A stretch of DNA of 64,000 nt from Hepsetus odoe. Its lineage: Eukaryota; Chordata; Actinopteri; Characiformes; Hepsetidae. The notes beneath the pieces are model-generated. The model saw only the letters and a list, made by a program, of their open reading frames with translations, had not been told where the DNA came from and searched no databases. The DNA is taken from positions 26,616,959 to 26,680,958 of the forward strand of contig CM029370.1 of the NCBI GenBank assembly GCA_017165825.1, in the 5' to 3' direction. The position numbers were made by a program, and so were the translations under genes. This document shows, piece after piece, positions 46,504 through 59,357 of the stretch (within the stretch, counting starts at the first letter, position 1; each line of letters begins with the position of its first letter).

Positions 46504-49500
46504 GTAATTTTTTTTTTTATTTAGATGGTAAAGGATGATCTTAGTCACACTGTCTAGTTTGCTGGTCCCTGCACACGTTTACCCTTTACTGCTATCTTCT
46601 AAATGGTAATCTGTATTTAAAGTGCCTGAAGTGAAGAAGACATGCTTGGCCTCAAGGTCATCACTGAGAGTGAAATTCTATCTCTCGATGGCAACCGTAC
46701 TCGAATGCTCCGTTCTGCTCTATTGTTAGATTTCGAGTCTTGGTCTATTGTTAGCTTGCCATGGCATACTTTCATATAGATTCAAATCCATAAGAAAATC
46801 TTCTTTCTTCACCGCTCCCCATCTCCTTCCGTGTTCTTCTCAAAGGATAAATTATTCTGTAATCCCTCATCTGCTCATGTAAGTAGAAAAAATGAGCAAA
46901 GACATAACTAAAATGTCAAAACGCCAAATGCTGTATCCAATTAAATGGCAAACCAGCCATGTAAGTTGATTATCGGGTCCATCAAGCACTCTCTATGTAT
47001 CACATTTTCATTTTGAAAATAGATGGTTCTTCTTAAGCAAATGAGACATCTTTGTATCATATTTAGATTTCTCTTCAATGCTCAACCTTCTTATTATTAA
47101 CACGAATGGAAGCCTTTGAGCAAAGCCTTTCAGGTTACAAACTGAATCAAAACTTTTATCACTGATTACGTCATTCCTTGGCTCTTTTTCCCTTCTAAAC
47201 AAACTTGAGGCGAACATGCATTACCTTGGAAATGACATTAGTGGAACCTTCTGCCGTGAATTTCCATTGGTTGAGTGGACTGTAGGCTGTTGAATTACAC
47301 AGACACAAGTATGAAGTAGTTTGCTAGATTTTCAGCATCTGAGCCAGTAAGACAGAAATGGGATTTTGGTGTGTTTGGCCCATTTCCACCTCTGGTTATA
47401 ATCAAATGTCAAGACACTGTGGGATGTAATTCATTGTAAAAATCTATAAGATGTGTGCTTGGGGGAAAAAGACTTACCCACCTGTACCCACCTGCATGCT
47501 TGGAACAGCATGTGTGACAAATTTGTTCTGGGCTGATATTAATGCTCATGCTGAGGTCATATGTGTTCCGCACAGTGGATGAAATAGTGCACGATCTTAG
47601 CGGTGGAGAGATAAAAACATTCTCAAGAAAGATTTTCAGTCTTAGCTTTGTCTTTGTTATACAACACATGAGAAATCAAATGAAGGAGAGTGAATGTCTG
47701 GAGTGACTGATAATGCAAGGCTGGAATGGCTGGTTATGCATCAGCACCGGACTGTACTCTTAATGATGAAAAATGGGCCCTTAGCAACAGCAAAAAGGTT
47801 GGGTTTTTGCCTCAGCCGCAGATCTGCGCTGGAGATTGATTACTTGATCATTAAATCACCCCGTTGTTTGCCTAGTCGATCCGGATCACCTTGCTGATCC
47901 GTCACAACTGTACCGCCTTATCAACCTTCCCAGACAACAGATGCAACCTTCACTTTATTTCAGTCTCTGCTTTCCAACGCTACCATGTCAAAATGTCTAA
48001 CTTACAAATGGCCTTTTCCAGTTCGCCCATCTGTCTTGTCAGACAGCCTCAAAAACCTTCAGATGCCAGGTCTGTGTCAGTGCAGTCGCCATTCTCAGTA
48101 CTCATGCAAACAGAATGAGAAAAACCGGAAGGTAGTTTGGGTTAGGATTAAGGATGGATGGAACCCCTTTCCAAAGGTCTCCAAAGTGATGTCCATGCTT
48201 TCTTGCTTCATTAAAAACCCTTTCAAAGTGCTTAGGTTTCCCAATCTGCTGGTAGCCCCTCCTGCAGGCATCCTTTTGAAACCTGATGAACCATCTCCTG
48301 GCAACGATGTATGTTCTTATCTTTCACATGTAGCCGCACAGTCCTCTAGAAGCTAGGCTGAGAAGATGTGCTTCTGTACCAGAGGCTTGCACTGGCCGCT
48401 GGATCGTCATTGGATCTATAGGCCTGCTGGATCGTCATTGGTGGTTATCCCTCTGAAGCTCTTTCTCCTGAGCCCGGCAGGCTGTCAGTGTTCAGAAGAA
48501 CAATAAAAAACAAGAGCTTCTGCCCGAGCTCCTCCACGGGCCTGTACCGCTGCTTTTAGAAAAGCCCCACAGCTTCTTTCTTGTCCCGAAAGTGAGCTTG
48601 TCAGTCACTCTCCACCGAGAATAGAAAGTCATCATGACACCCTCATCCAGCTGGAGAACGATACGCCGCTCATGATGATTTCGGCATGCGCAGCCCGCTC
48701 CCATTCTCGATAATATTTCCTACTTTAATTAGTCAGGGAAGTAATAGCATATTAGTTAGCATGATTCATTTCCTGGTGTTGGGTACAGCTCATAATTTAT
48801 TAATGTGGGTGTAATGTGTTTAACCAGGAAAGAATCCATTGAGACCCACAGAGGCAAACGCAATTAGATTTAGATCGCACATATAAACAAATGAAGATAA
48901 ATAAATGACAAGCCCCACTCTCTCCTCCTCATTAGGTGATGCAGGCCCTCTGCACAAGTCGAGGCACGTCCTGTCCCTCTTCTATTGAAGGCAGTACGCC
49001 ACCTTGTTGTGCCAAAGGCAGAAAGCAAAAAGAGTGACAGAATTGATTGACACAAATACAATTTCACTGCTTGGGAAAAAAAAAATAGGAAAAATCCAAT
49101 TTGTGTTGTTTGCCTTCCAAGGGGTTTGGCATTCTAGGTCAATCTAATTTGCACTTGGAGAAGAAGGTAATATGGGCTGTCTCCTTCACAACAGGGACAA
49201 TGGCTTCCATCCATGGTTTGCCAATACACCACACGCAAATATTCCGTGTCCTTTTCTGTCTTTTCTGTTTGAAGACTATCGGTCCTTGGCCATGTGCTGA
49301 ATCTCCATGGGCCTGGGCCACAGAGCAGTTGGAACGGGGTATGAGAGCGGCTCCTGGGGCTCAGGGCGGAACCGACAGAAGAAGGCAGGGGGGAGAAAGC
49401 CAGAAGAGGCAAAGTAAATAACACGGCAGTCTCTTTCAAGCAAGTGCAGTCAGCTTGGCAGGAAGAGGAGCAGTTGACTATGTTCCTCGCCCCAAAACCT

Positions 49501-49621
49501 TGTATGTTAAACACATGTACAAAGCAGTAATTCTACCTTTCGCCATTAGACGATCTAAATGGTATCTGTAATGTAAACATTATAACAACAACCACTGATA
49601 CACCCTGTATTCCTATTTTAA
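46504..49621. other. start of intron 3, no repeat recognised
   Basis: A 3.1-kb stretch with no recognised transposable element, unusual for this window. It includes less AT-rich segments at 48490-48710 and 49300-49420. No coding exon could be supported. Confidence 0.45.
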
Positions 49622-49858
49622 AGAAAAAGTGAAAGTGACAACCCTTGTCATTGCGAGGTCACAGCACAGCACACAGTGAACCACAACAAAATTGGACCTC
49701 TGCATTTAACCCATGCAGCTGTTGAAAGTACCCGGGGAGCAGTGACGGGGACGGTACCTTGCTCAAGGGTACCTCAGGGCAACCTACTGGTGGGGAATTG
49801 ATCCCACAGTCTTGCGATGCTGGGGCAACTCCCTAACCACTAGGCCACCGTTGCCCCT
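49622..49858 (-). mobile_element. SINE family A, minus orientation
   Basis: Minus strand: AGGGGCAACGGTGGCCTAG head, GTGGGATCAATTCCC (B-box slightly damaged), CCTTGAGCAAGGTACCGTCC, GGTCCAATTTTGTTGTGG and TGTCACTTTCAC end. A LINE copy inserted within a few bases of its head end. Confidence 0.9.
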
Positions 49859-49870
49859 AAAAAGCATACT

Positions 49871-50106
49871 AAAAAGTGTTTGTGCTGAGGATTATATTGG
49901 GAGGAGGATGTTGAAGATGGAGCTGCCAGGAAAGAGGAGAAGAGGAAGACCAAAGAGGAGGTTTATGGACGTGGTGAGAGAGGACATGCAGGTGGTCGGT
50001 TTGAAGGAGGAAGATGCAGAGGACAGGCAGAAATGGAAACGAATGATCCACTGTGGCGACCCTAAACAGGAGCAGCTGAAAAAAGAAGAAAAAGTGTTTG
50101 TGCTGA
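49871..50106 (+). mobile_element. RTE-like LINE 3' fragment with 18-bp target-site duplication
   Basis: The insert 49889-50088 encodes the LINE C-terminus in one open frame: YIGRRMLKMELPGKRRRG, the basic RPKRRF stretch, MDVVREDMQVVGLKEEDAED and a CGDP motif, then stops near the GAAAAAAGAAGAA tail. It is flanked by AAAAAGTGTTTGTGCTGA at 49871-49888 and 50089-50106, a perfect long duplication typical of LINE target-primed integration. Strong 5' truncation to 200 bp. The preserved duplication suggests a recent insertion. Confidence 0.93.
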
Positions 50107-51934
50107 TTAAAGTAGCTCAGAAACCTTGACAATCTGCCATGCAGGTCAAATAACGAGGTGCTGCAGTAGACCATTCTGGTAACGTCACGCCTTTTCTTTG
50201 CCCTCTTCAAAAATTCCCTTTATGTCGTTAGTTTTCTGTGGATTGTGTTTCCTGGACTTTTATTTAAGAGCATTTGCATCTTTCTGAAAAGTTGCTATTT
50301 TGGCGATTCCAGAGAATAATTATGTATCAATTTATTCATTTGTTTTGTTTATTTATTTATTTGTTTGGAATCAGAAATGTTTGAGAAGTGTTGTTTGCTT
50401 CCGCCAACCCTCTTTCTCGTTCATTTGCTGATAAACCTCAATCCTGCTGGCTTCGATTGGAAATGAATGAACACTCAATTTGTTTCGTTAAGCTTAGCTT
50501 TTGTGCCAGAACAATTGCACTAAACCTCCTATATGAGCGCAAATAGTTTGATGGATTACATTTGTGGAGTTGATTTTCTCGGCAGAGTTGCCACAATTGC
50601 TGCAGATTCAAGGTGCCCTATTATTCCTTGATTTAGCCGTTTTTCGTCCTTATTTGCGAGTCTTTTTGACATGAATAATGAACCAACAGCAGAGAAAATC
50701 CATACCATGCCCAGGAACCACATACCACAATGTGGTTAATGGTGTTTTCCACTTTTGCAAATCCCTTTAGACAGCTTCACTGCGTGGTTATGTTAAGCAA
50801 GCTGGTTTGTCGTGTACAGTGTTAACTCAAAAAGGCTTTTACAATCAAATGCATCATATTCTTATCGATGCCGCAGATTAATCTCAGTACTGAACAGGAG
50901 TTAAATCATTCCGGTAAAACCTCTCTTTGGTTGAAACCTTACTGAAGCTGAAAAGTTGGCCTGCCTGGTTGTATTTCTACTCAACTCAGCTCTCGTTTTC
51001 ATTAAAAGCATCTGAGATACTTTCATACTCCGGTAAACCCAACAGGCCCAGCTCCAAGGTCTGTCCGTGATTCAGAGACTCCAGTGGCCTTTCTTTGGAG
51101 TGGTGTTCAGGAGTTCATTTTTTTCCTTTACTTTCTTGCATTCATCCTTAAAACTTTTCTAACATGTTTCCGAGTTTGTCTGTTCTTATGAGCTGCCATT
51201 TTTCATATTGATATTTCCCCATCGCTGCGGAAAGTGATATTGCTGTTGAAGCTAGTGACTCAATCTATAAAACTGCAGTCGCTCTGGTTTTATCTTTGCC
51301 CTTTACTATGAAGGCAGTCTAAAATGCATCTTTGCCCAGGCTCTGTCAGTCCACTCAGAGGCCTCATATACAGTAAAATGGGGGGATTCTGATAAACTGT
51401 CAAGGGGCTAAAAGTGATAAGGTGATTTATAGTCAATTTCAGGGGGAAGTGGTGGAAAAAAGGCTGAGCCTGTCAGCTCCAGGCCCCTCTGAACAAATGA
51501 GTTACAGTCCATGCGCTGGCTCAATAAGGCCATCATTTCCCATCAGCACCCATCAACACCACTGAGCCATGGAGAGAGGAGTGAGGCCTGCGGTTTGAAG
51601 TTGTGCAGGAAATGAATGTTGGCCAGTCTTGTCTGCATCTGTCCACTGAGTCTGTGCTTTGCTGTTTTCAGCTCTTTGTCAGACATGTGGTTTGGCTCTA
51701 TCAATCACTGCATCGGTATCTTTGCCTGATAATGCAACTTTGAGTTGTTTTTTTTTTAAGTGCACAGACTTTAAGCACAGTTTTGAACTGTGTGTCTGGA
51801 ATGCTGGAATCCCTGTTTGGTTGAACGTGGGACACTGTAGCAGTTGGACGCGCGACATGATGGACCTAGAAACAAGTCTAGAGGAAGCACCATGAATATC
51901 TTTCACAAAGACCAGGTGGACATTAAATTGAATT
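50107..51934. other. intron 3, nothing recognised
   Basis: No gene or repeat recognised. Confidence 0.45.
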
Positions 51935-52121
51935 GAAACTGAAAGTGACTAGTGAAACACAATGAAATGCATACACACTGTGCAGCAGGGGGCAGCTATT
52001 TTTGGCACCCAGGGAGCAGTGATGGGGACGGTACCTTGCTCAAGGGTACCTCAGGGCAACCAACCGACCTGGGATTCGAACCCATGGCCTTCCAATCTCA
52101 GGACCAACTCCCTAACCTCTA
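51935..52121 (-). mobile_element. SINE family A, minus orientation, first of a tandem pair
   Basis: Minus strand contains TTAGGGAGTTGGTCCTGAG, GGGTTCGAATCCC, CCTTGAGCAAGGTACCGTCC and CTGCCCCCTGCTGCACAGTG. Its head joins the tail of the next copy at 52122. Confidence 0.88.
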
Positions 52122-52383
52122 AAGTGAAAGTGAAAGTGACAATGTCATTGCGAGGTCACAGCACAGCACTCAGTGAACCACAACGAAATTGGACCTCTGC
52201 ATTTAACCCATGCACCCAAACACCATGCAGCAGTGGGCAGCTATTGAAAGCGCCCGGGGTGCAGTGACGGGGATGGTACCTTGCTCAAGGGTACCTCAGG
52301 GCAACCTACTTGTAAGGGAATCGAACCCACAATCTTCCGATGCGGGGGCAACTCCCCAACCACTAGGCCACCACTGCTTCCGC
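52122..52383 (-). mobile_element. SINE family A, minus orientation, second of a tandem pair
   Basis: Minus strand: GCAGTGGTGGCCTAGTGGTT head, GGGTTCGATTCCC B-box, CCTTGAGCAAGGTACCATCC, CCGGGCGCTTTCAATAGCTG and GTCACTTTCACTTTCAC end. Very similar to the copy at 42712-42974. Confidence 0.9.
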
Positions 52384-53070
52384 CACATTAGCTAGAACCA
52401 ATGCAGCTTGTCTGACCTTAAACAAAGTTTTGTTTTTCTGTTATCAGTTAATAGTATGCTGTGCTATAATCTTTTTGGAGCTTTGAGAAATTATTAGAAT
52501 GTTTTTACATCCTTGAGAGGCATCATAATCTTGTCATGTGAAAGTGTCATTGGCTGATTCATTGTCCTGCTTGCATTGGCTCACATGAAATAAAATATTG
52601 CTCCGTTCTGTGTTCGTATACTTGCACAAATGCCCCCATGTGCACAGACACATAGTCCAACAAGGCTTTGTTTTTACCTACTTATTTCTTGCTTGCTGTG
52701 ATTGAACTCAAGCTCTGTTGAAAGGGAATAATCCAGTCAAATGCGTAGAATTACATACAGTCATCCAAGGAGCTTGCATTTTCTCTCAAGAGTATGAAAA
52801 TATGAATGAAAATCTAACTTAAAGTCAATAGCTTTTGCTTCCTATGTAGAGTACCCTGGCAAACTCTTTCCAAAGTAAAAAAAAAATTATAGAAATTGCC
52901 GTTGACACAGCAGCATATCATCCTAGTACATACCGGTGCCCTTACTGCTCATAAAATAGTGATTGGTTACTTTATTCTCACCCGTAACTCAACTGGAAGT
53001 GTTCGAGACAGTGGAGAGCTGCCTTGAGTACTGCTAAGTCCTGCTGATATAAATTGTGCATAGGTACCTT
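52384..53070. other. intron 3, nothing recognised
   Basis: No gene or repeat recognised. Confidence 0.45.
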
Positions 53071-53077
53071 CTTTTTT

Positions 53078-53099
53078 CTCTTCTTCTTCTTCTTCTTCT

Positions 53100-53146
<47 letters not shown>

Positions 53147-53166
53147 TTCTTCTTCTTCTTCTTCTT
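53078..53166. repeat. (CTT)n microsatellite
   Basis: About 28 CTT units with one CCT interruption, grown from the LINE tail. Confidence 0.95.
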
Positions 53167-53260
53167 GCCACAGCAGGTCATCCGTTTCCATTTCTTCTGG
53201 TCCTCTGCATCTTCCTACTTCAAACCAACCACCTGCATGTCCTCTCTCACCACTTCCATA

Positions 53261-53354
53261 AAAGAGGAGAAGAGGAAGACCAAAGAGGAGGTTTATGGAT
53301 GTGGTGAGAAAGGCCACATCCATAAACCTCTTTGGTCTTCCTCTTCTCCTCTTT
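53261..53354. repeat. 44-bp inverted repeat inside a LINE copy
   Basis: Left arm 53261-53304 (starts AAAGAGGAGAAGAGGAAG) is matched by its reverse complement at 53314-53354 (ends CTTCCTCTTCTCCTCTTT), with a 9-base loop and a 3-base deletion in the right arm. The arms correspond to one stretch of the LINE present in both orientations. Confidence 0.9.
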
Positions 53355-53756
53355 CCTGGCAGCTCCATCTTCAACATCCTCTTCCCAAAATAATCCTCTG
53401 GACATGTCCAAGCCGACACCTTGAACGACAGCCTTGCTTCTCTAACTTTGCCAAAGCCTCCAACCTGAGCTGTCCCTCTAATATACGCATTTCTAATCTT
53501 GTCCATCCTCTCCAACCCGCACAACATAGCTGGTCTCACTACTGTCCTGTAAACCTTCCCTTTTACTCTCGCTGGTGCCCGTCTGTCACAAATTACTACT
53601 CCTACTCTTCTCCACCCATTCCAACCTGCCTGTACTTTCTTCTTCTCCTCTCTTCCACACTCGCCGTCACTCTGAACTGTTGATCCCAAGTATTTAAACT
53701 CCTCCACCTTTGGCATCCTAACCACTCCACTGCCCTCCTGTTTGTTCACACTGTTC

Positions 53757-55974
53757 CTAAAACTGGAGCCTTTAGTACTGAAGTGATGACCATTAAAAGA
53801 AAGTGATGTTCATCTTTCTGATAGCAAAGGTACCTTTACTTTATGTAGTGTTTTTTTTCTCTATAAATCTATTCTAAAATGTGAGTAAAGCATATTAATA
53901 TGCTTTACAACAAAATAACATTCTAAATTGCTTTCTTTACTGAAGAAATAAATGGGTCACAAACCCAAACATATGCAGATACCTAAAATAAAGCCACCAG
54001 TCTAGTGATTCTTCTGGTGTAATTATCCATGGTGTATCTATTTCAGGCACACTGCCTGGAGTCTTCAGCCTTTTAGAGGGAAATCTATATATCTGATTTC
54101 CTATTATTTAAATGAATCTGACCCTGCGCTGAATAAGTCACTAAAACTACCTGATGCCGGCTTTTATTGAGCTATTTCTAGCCTCCGGAGGCCTGTTGCA
54201 GACAGCAAATGAAAGAGCAAACTTAAACGACTGGCAGATCACTCAGTCTAGATGCTTAGATTCAGTCAAAATATAAAATAGTTCCTCTGGTAGCAGAAAT
54301 GTAGTCTTCTCTCTCTGTTCCTTCAATTTATTGAGCTTTGAATGTCTTATTGCATAATGCAGCAGCATCATTACATGCACTGCAGGGCTCATACAGGCAC
54401 CTCAGCGGGGCTGTGGAGGTTAGAAACGCGGCCATTCAGACATGAAGAACTTTTTTGTTTCTTTTAATCGCTCTCGATGCTTCGCAACATGAAGAACCAC
54501 AGCCTCAGCATCAGCCGCAGCATCAGCGCACGATGACTTGATGACTTCAGCATGGACAGAACTTTAAAGCTGATTTTTGAGCTGAGGCAGTGAGGATGGA
54601 AAACAAAACGCCTCGGATCTCTTTGAACCACATAAATGTAAAATATATGTCTGTAATAATGATGAAATAAATCTTGCTAATTTGGGATGTCTTTTACAAA
54701 ACCTTTTACTGATTGGGTTTGCTGAGGAATGATGATCTGCAATTTGACAGATTGTTCTTTGGGTAAATAAATCATGATGCACTTTCCTCAGTATGTCCTG
54801 TGTTTCTTCTAGAGGACAGCATTTGAATGCAGGAAAAACATTTATGTATTTTTATGATTTTAAGAGCTTGTGGGGGAAAAAAATAAGTTACATGATTTAA
54901 GAATAAAAGTAGCCAATATGAGGCCATTATTAATTTCATTTAATTTAAATTATTTCTTTATTTGTTTTTTCCTTGTTCCTCAATAGTGGAAAAACACTGA
55001 GTTAATAGTAATTTTATATATTAATTTTGTGAAATATATAAATATATATATATTTATTACTTTTTTAAATGGTTCCATGCAGAACACATTTTATTCTTTC
55101 AAATTTCCAGTAAAATTGAATATCTTGAAATGGTTCTTCAAAGGCCCCAGCGATGACGTGTGGTGTTACATCTTGTGGCTACGGCAACCAACAAAACTGT
55201 TCCTCATATGTGGTTTTGTTTGTTTCCCCATTCCACCTCCATCTTTACAAGTCCAGCATGAGGTTCAGTGGACTTAATTTTATGTTTTTATTGTTTAAAA
55301 TTAAAATGATTATTCATTATTCAGCTAATTTAACAGATTTCCTCATTTTTACCATTATATTTTCTGAGGAAGTCCACCATTTGTATGCCTTATCATGAAT
55401 GCGAAATGCTCCCTTATAGAGAAACACAGTCAGAATAGTGAATAGTGAAGTGCTTAATGCTTTGAAAAACTCCCTCACATAAAGTTGAGTCATGGTGGAG
55501 ATTCACTGCCCCTAAAGCTGTTGAATGATAAAATCTCTTTTGTAGCTGAGACAGCAAATAATAATATAAGGGAGGAAGAAGTGAACAATAAGAAGAGAAT
55601 TGAAGGCACAGCTTAACCAAAAACTGCTTTTATTAAAGGAAAGGTGCCCGATTCTAACAGAAGCATGCTTGAACCAACACACCAATTCCTTGTATGCGGT
55701 TTAATAAAGAGAGGCAGTGGAAAGGTCCAAAACATAGATAATATGTACGATAATGAAATCAAAAACATACATTACATTTTATTTGACAGCATAAAATCCA
55801 CTTTATCACAATTCATGTTCCTTTAGATGTACTAGCAACGATTAACGGTTAAAACTCCTTGACCCTTTTAGGGGTGCAGTAAATGCAGAACGAGTAGAGT
55901 GATATCTTTTCACAATCATAAGGCAACAATTGACAAAAATGTTCATTTTCATTGTTTGTACGTCATTCATTTTA
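53757..55974. other. intron 3, AT-rich, nothing recognised
   Basis: No gene or repeat family recognised. (TA)-rich run near 55035-55060. Confidence 0.45.
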
Positions 55975-56128
55975 TGGGGCAGCATCGTGAGTGGATCTAC
56001 TGCTCACAGTGAGCAGGTCCTGGGTTTGATTCCCAGATGGGACGGTCTGGGTCCCATGATATAGACTCAGGCTGGGATAGGCCCATGACCTTAATCAGGA
56101 CAAGTGGCTAAGAAAATGAATAATTTAA
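55975..56128 (+). mobile_element. repeat family C, internally deleted, plus orientation
   Basis: GGGGCAGCATCGTGAGTGGA head, GGTCCTGGGTTTGATTCCCA B-box, GGGACGGTCTGGGTCCC, then a jump to AGGCTGGGATAGGCCCATGA and GGACAAGTGGCTAAGAAAAT plus GAATAA. Confidence 0.75.
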
Positions 56129-57919
56129 TGTCATATTTTTGCCCACTCGTGAGAAATGCAAAACTCTCAGTTTATTTTCACTGATTGAATCTGAAGACCA
56201 TTGCAGTGGTGATGCCTCCGACCACAGGGTGCAGGGAGCTGGCAGTTCGTCTCTGATGAATATGATGCTTTGTAGAGGACTCTCAGTGCCATTAGAGATG
56301 ACAATGAGTTCCTGTTCCAGTGTGCCATTAAGATCACAGTGACACTAATGCGCTGCCTAGACACACATTGAGCTTGTAGGGTCTTACCTCTCTCTGTGTG
56401 GGTGAGGAAGCACTCCATCTTCCACTCACACCATATTCCAGCAAGACCCTGCCTTAGCAATGTTCCTGCGACATACCGTTTTATCCCAATTAACTAATCC
56501 AAATGTGCTTGAGGATAAGTTCACATCGTTTGGTGAACAATGCAGAGTTTGTCATTTTGTCAACTTGTTGTTTTGGAGGGGTCTTGAGGGACTGCCTGTT
56601 CATTACAGATTCCTTTCAACAGCCTGGAAGCGACTACTATCAATCACACCACACCAGGGAGGCCTCTATTTTGGTCCCGCTGCTTGCTTTGTGAGGGAAC
56701 GTGTCATCCTCAATGTCACTCCATGAAGAAAATAATAAAAAAATAAATAAAAATCCAGACAAAAAAGCAGATTGATAGCCCAAAACACACACACACACAC
56801 ACACAAACATGGCCGTCCTCAAAAACCCACAGATCTGCATATTATCCAGAGAATTCATTGCCATTTAATCATTCAAAGGCTGGAATCACACATTAGAACA
56901 GCTGCCTTTCAATACGGTCGACTCAGGATGTTCCTTCTCAGGTTCTAAAACTCAGCAGACCAGCTCTATGCCTCAGGAAATAAATGTGAAAAGCCCAGTA
57001 ATTCTAGGCTTGTGAATGTTAAGTTGTGACTGCTCGCTTGAGTGAAGAGTGTGTGATCTTGCAGGCAGGCTGGAGCGAAATCTGACAGCGGGGCGACTCA
57101 TCAGGAACTCAAAGCATGGTGATTTGTCCAGGCTCCTGTGATTGGCAGGGCTTGACCAGCCAGTCATCTGGAGAGAAACTTGTCATTTTCAGCATGGCCT
57201 CCACAGCTGAGAGCACTGTGTCAACCAAAAGTGTAAAACAGACCCAGACTGCCGTGCTTTCTCACATGGGGACTGCAGAGAGATCAGGAGAGTGGTGCAT
57301 TAAGGCCGGAGAAAATCGATAGCATGTAACATTGTGATATTTTGAGTGAAAGGATGAATGTTGTTGATTTAATTATTGCTATTTGCTATTCCTGGCCCAT
57401 GGATGGACTAAAAGGTGCAGTTTTTAGCCACATAATGGCTTAGGAAGCCTTTTTTCTGCACCTTCAGACTAGTAATGAACAAATAATTGCGAAATCAAAA
57501 TCGCAATTTGGAACGGTGCAATTTTCACCCATTAGAGTCACAATTTTTATTTATATTCAACATTCTCCAGAATTGACAGATTTTTATCAGGGAAGTTTAA
57601 TAATAATAGAATTATTGAAATCATGGAAAGCCTGTGAATTGGCTAACTGTCTCATTGCATTTAGAAGTCCAAAGAAGTCAAAATTAAAAAAAATAAAGAA
57701 GCGTGGGAGGAAAACAAATAACTGAAAGAAAATCATTCTATTTGCATTTGAATTGCATTAAATAAATGAATAAATTCTATGTGAGACTAAGGATTCTTGA
57801 TGCATATCTATGTTTATCTATGCCGTTGTCAGTATTGCACAACTCCCTACCCTTTTCAGATGACAAAGTGATTGTTCCCCGGATTATTCTTGATACTCTT
57901 GTCTGACTACCTTGAGAAT
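56129..57919. other. intron 3, no gene; (CA)n at 56784-56806
   Basis: Single-copy-looking apart from one short (CA)n. Confidence 0.45.
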
Positions 57920-58216
57920 CATGGGGGCAGTGATTAGCAATGTCGCCTCCCACATGGTGCCCCGGGTCCTTCCTGTTTGTTTGCATGTTCCCTGGATCTG
58001 CGTGGGTTTCCTCCAGGAGTTGCAGTCCAAAGACAAGCATGTCAGGTGGATGGAGATGCTAAATTGCCCCTTAGGTATGTCTGTGTGTGCTGTCTGTGTG
58101 TACCATGCAATGGCAGCCTGTTCGGGTTTTTCTCTGCCGTTCACACTATTAGCACTGGAATAGGCTCCAGCACCCCCATAACCCTGCTCAGGATGGGTCA
58201 GATAATAAGATGGATG
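57920..58216 (+). mobile_element. repeat family C, near full length, plus orientation
   Basis: GGGGGCAGTGATTAGCAATG head, CCGGGTCCTTCCTGTTTG, TTTGCATGTTCCCTGGATC, GTGGGTTTCCTCCAGGAG, AGTCCAAAGACAAGCATG, then ACCATGCAATGGCAGCCTG, AGGCTCCAGCACCCCC and GGATGGGTCAGATAATAAGA. Confidence 0.88.
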
Positions 58217-59357
58217 AGTGTTTGTGTGCAACCTAATCATCCCACACATGTTTGATGCCCCACCCTGATCAGACGTCCAGTGCCAAATAAAAACAGACAT
58301 AAGCAACATCTGAACTTCATGAAAACAGAAAAACCAACTCTTATTTTTTAGAATATAATCATTTATCATGGTACTTGGTGTGTCTCAAATATTTAAAAAA
58401 TATAACATTCAAATGATCAAAAGAGAGCCACCTGAGACATGCTTTCATCAATGTATAATCATATAACATATTATAAAAATATATAAAAATATTGCAGCCC
58501 ATTATAAGCATAGTTTATGCGATGCACTGTTAGGGCTAATTTCGCCCCCTTGCTCCGTGCTTACATCACTGCCATAGAGATGATGTAATTGAACGTTATC
58601 CAAAAGCTGTGGCAGCGAGATGAGTTCAGAAGTTAATGAGTGCCTTAAATTCCTGCAGTTTGCAACTATTTTAATGTTGAAAATGAAAACACCCAAAGCT
58701 GCTTATAATATCTACAGCAGCAGTGTTTCGATCATAGTTAAGGCAGCCACTTATCATCAAAACACTGCTAGACTGCATATCTTTACACATTATAGATAAC
58801 AGCTCACAGCTGAGAGAAAGGATCAGACCGCTTCATTAATGTTGCTTGAAGTACACAAGTACACTATAACCGTATCAGCAGATACACTGAAATTAATTGG
58901 CTCCGATCAGGACTGGGGGGCAGAAAACAACCTGATATGGAAGTTCCCAGTTTTTATTCTCTATTATTCTGTGATAAAATCCCGTTCCTGCTGCCACAAT
59001 CTCCTGCCCACACTTTAAGAGGTCACGTTGCTGTGCCTAAAAACCTCTGTGTGAACACCATAATGGGATTTAAAACCAATGTAGTGCTTAAATGCTGGAT
59101 AAGGTAGTGCAAAAATGGGATACAAGTGACTCACCTTAGGATCATCGCCTGACGGTGTTTAATCTTAGAACAGAGCAGACACCGTTTAACCCTTCCAGTC
59201 AGGGCACAAAACACAAAAAATATACACGCAGAGAGGAATGATCTTTGGCGGAATAGAGCTCATAAAAATCTGTAACATTTCATGTAGATGTAATGATTAA
59301 AAGAAAAAAATAGAACAATAAGGTTCATCACCGTTGCCTCACCTAAGAGTTTGAAGA
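58217..59357. other. intron 3, nothing recognised
   Basis: No gene or repeat recognised. Confidence 0.45.

Larger units (their letters stand above)
53071..53756 (-). mobile_element. RTE-like LINE 3' fragment with internal fold-back, minus orientation
   Basis: On the minus strand, from 53749, the frame reads VEEFKYLGSTVQSDGECGRE, KVQAGWNGWRRVGVVICDRR, VYRTVVRPAMLCGLE and RMDKIRNAYIRGTAQVGGF, the region after the reverse-transcriptase domain, then the GKRRRGRPKRF basic motif. Compared with the usual element, a segment between CGLE and RMDKIRN seems deleted, and a fold-back at 53261-53354 disrupts the end. The 3' tail is a (GAA)n expanded to about 90 bp, which reads as poly-Glu on this strand. 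Non-functional. Confidence 0.88.

Noticed and set aside
52967..53749. 260-codon minus-strand frame as a host gene
   Set aside because: It is a 5'-truncated RTE LINE fragment; the poly-Glu part is the (GAA)n tail.
57884..58369. 161-codon minus-strand frame
   Set aside because: Overlaps a full-length family C repeat in antisense.
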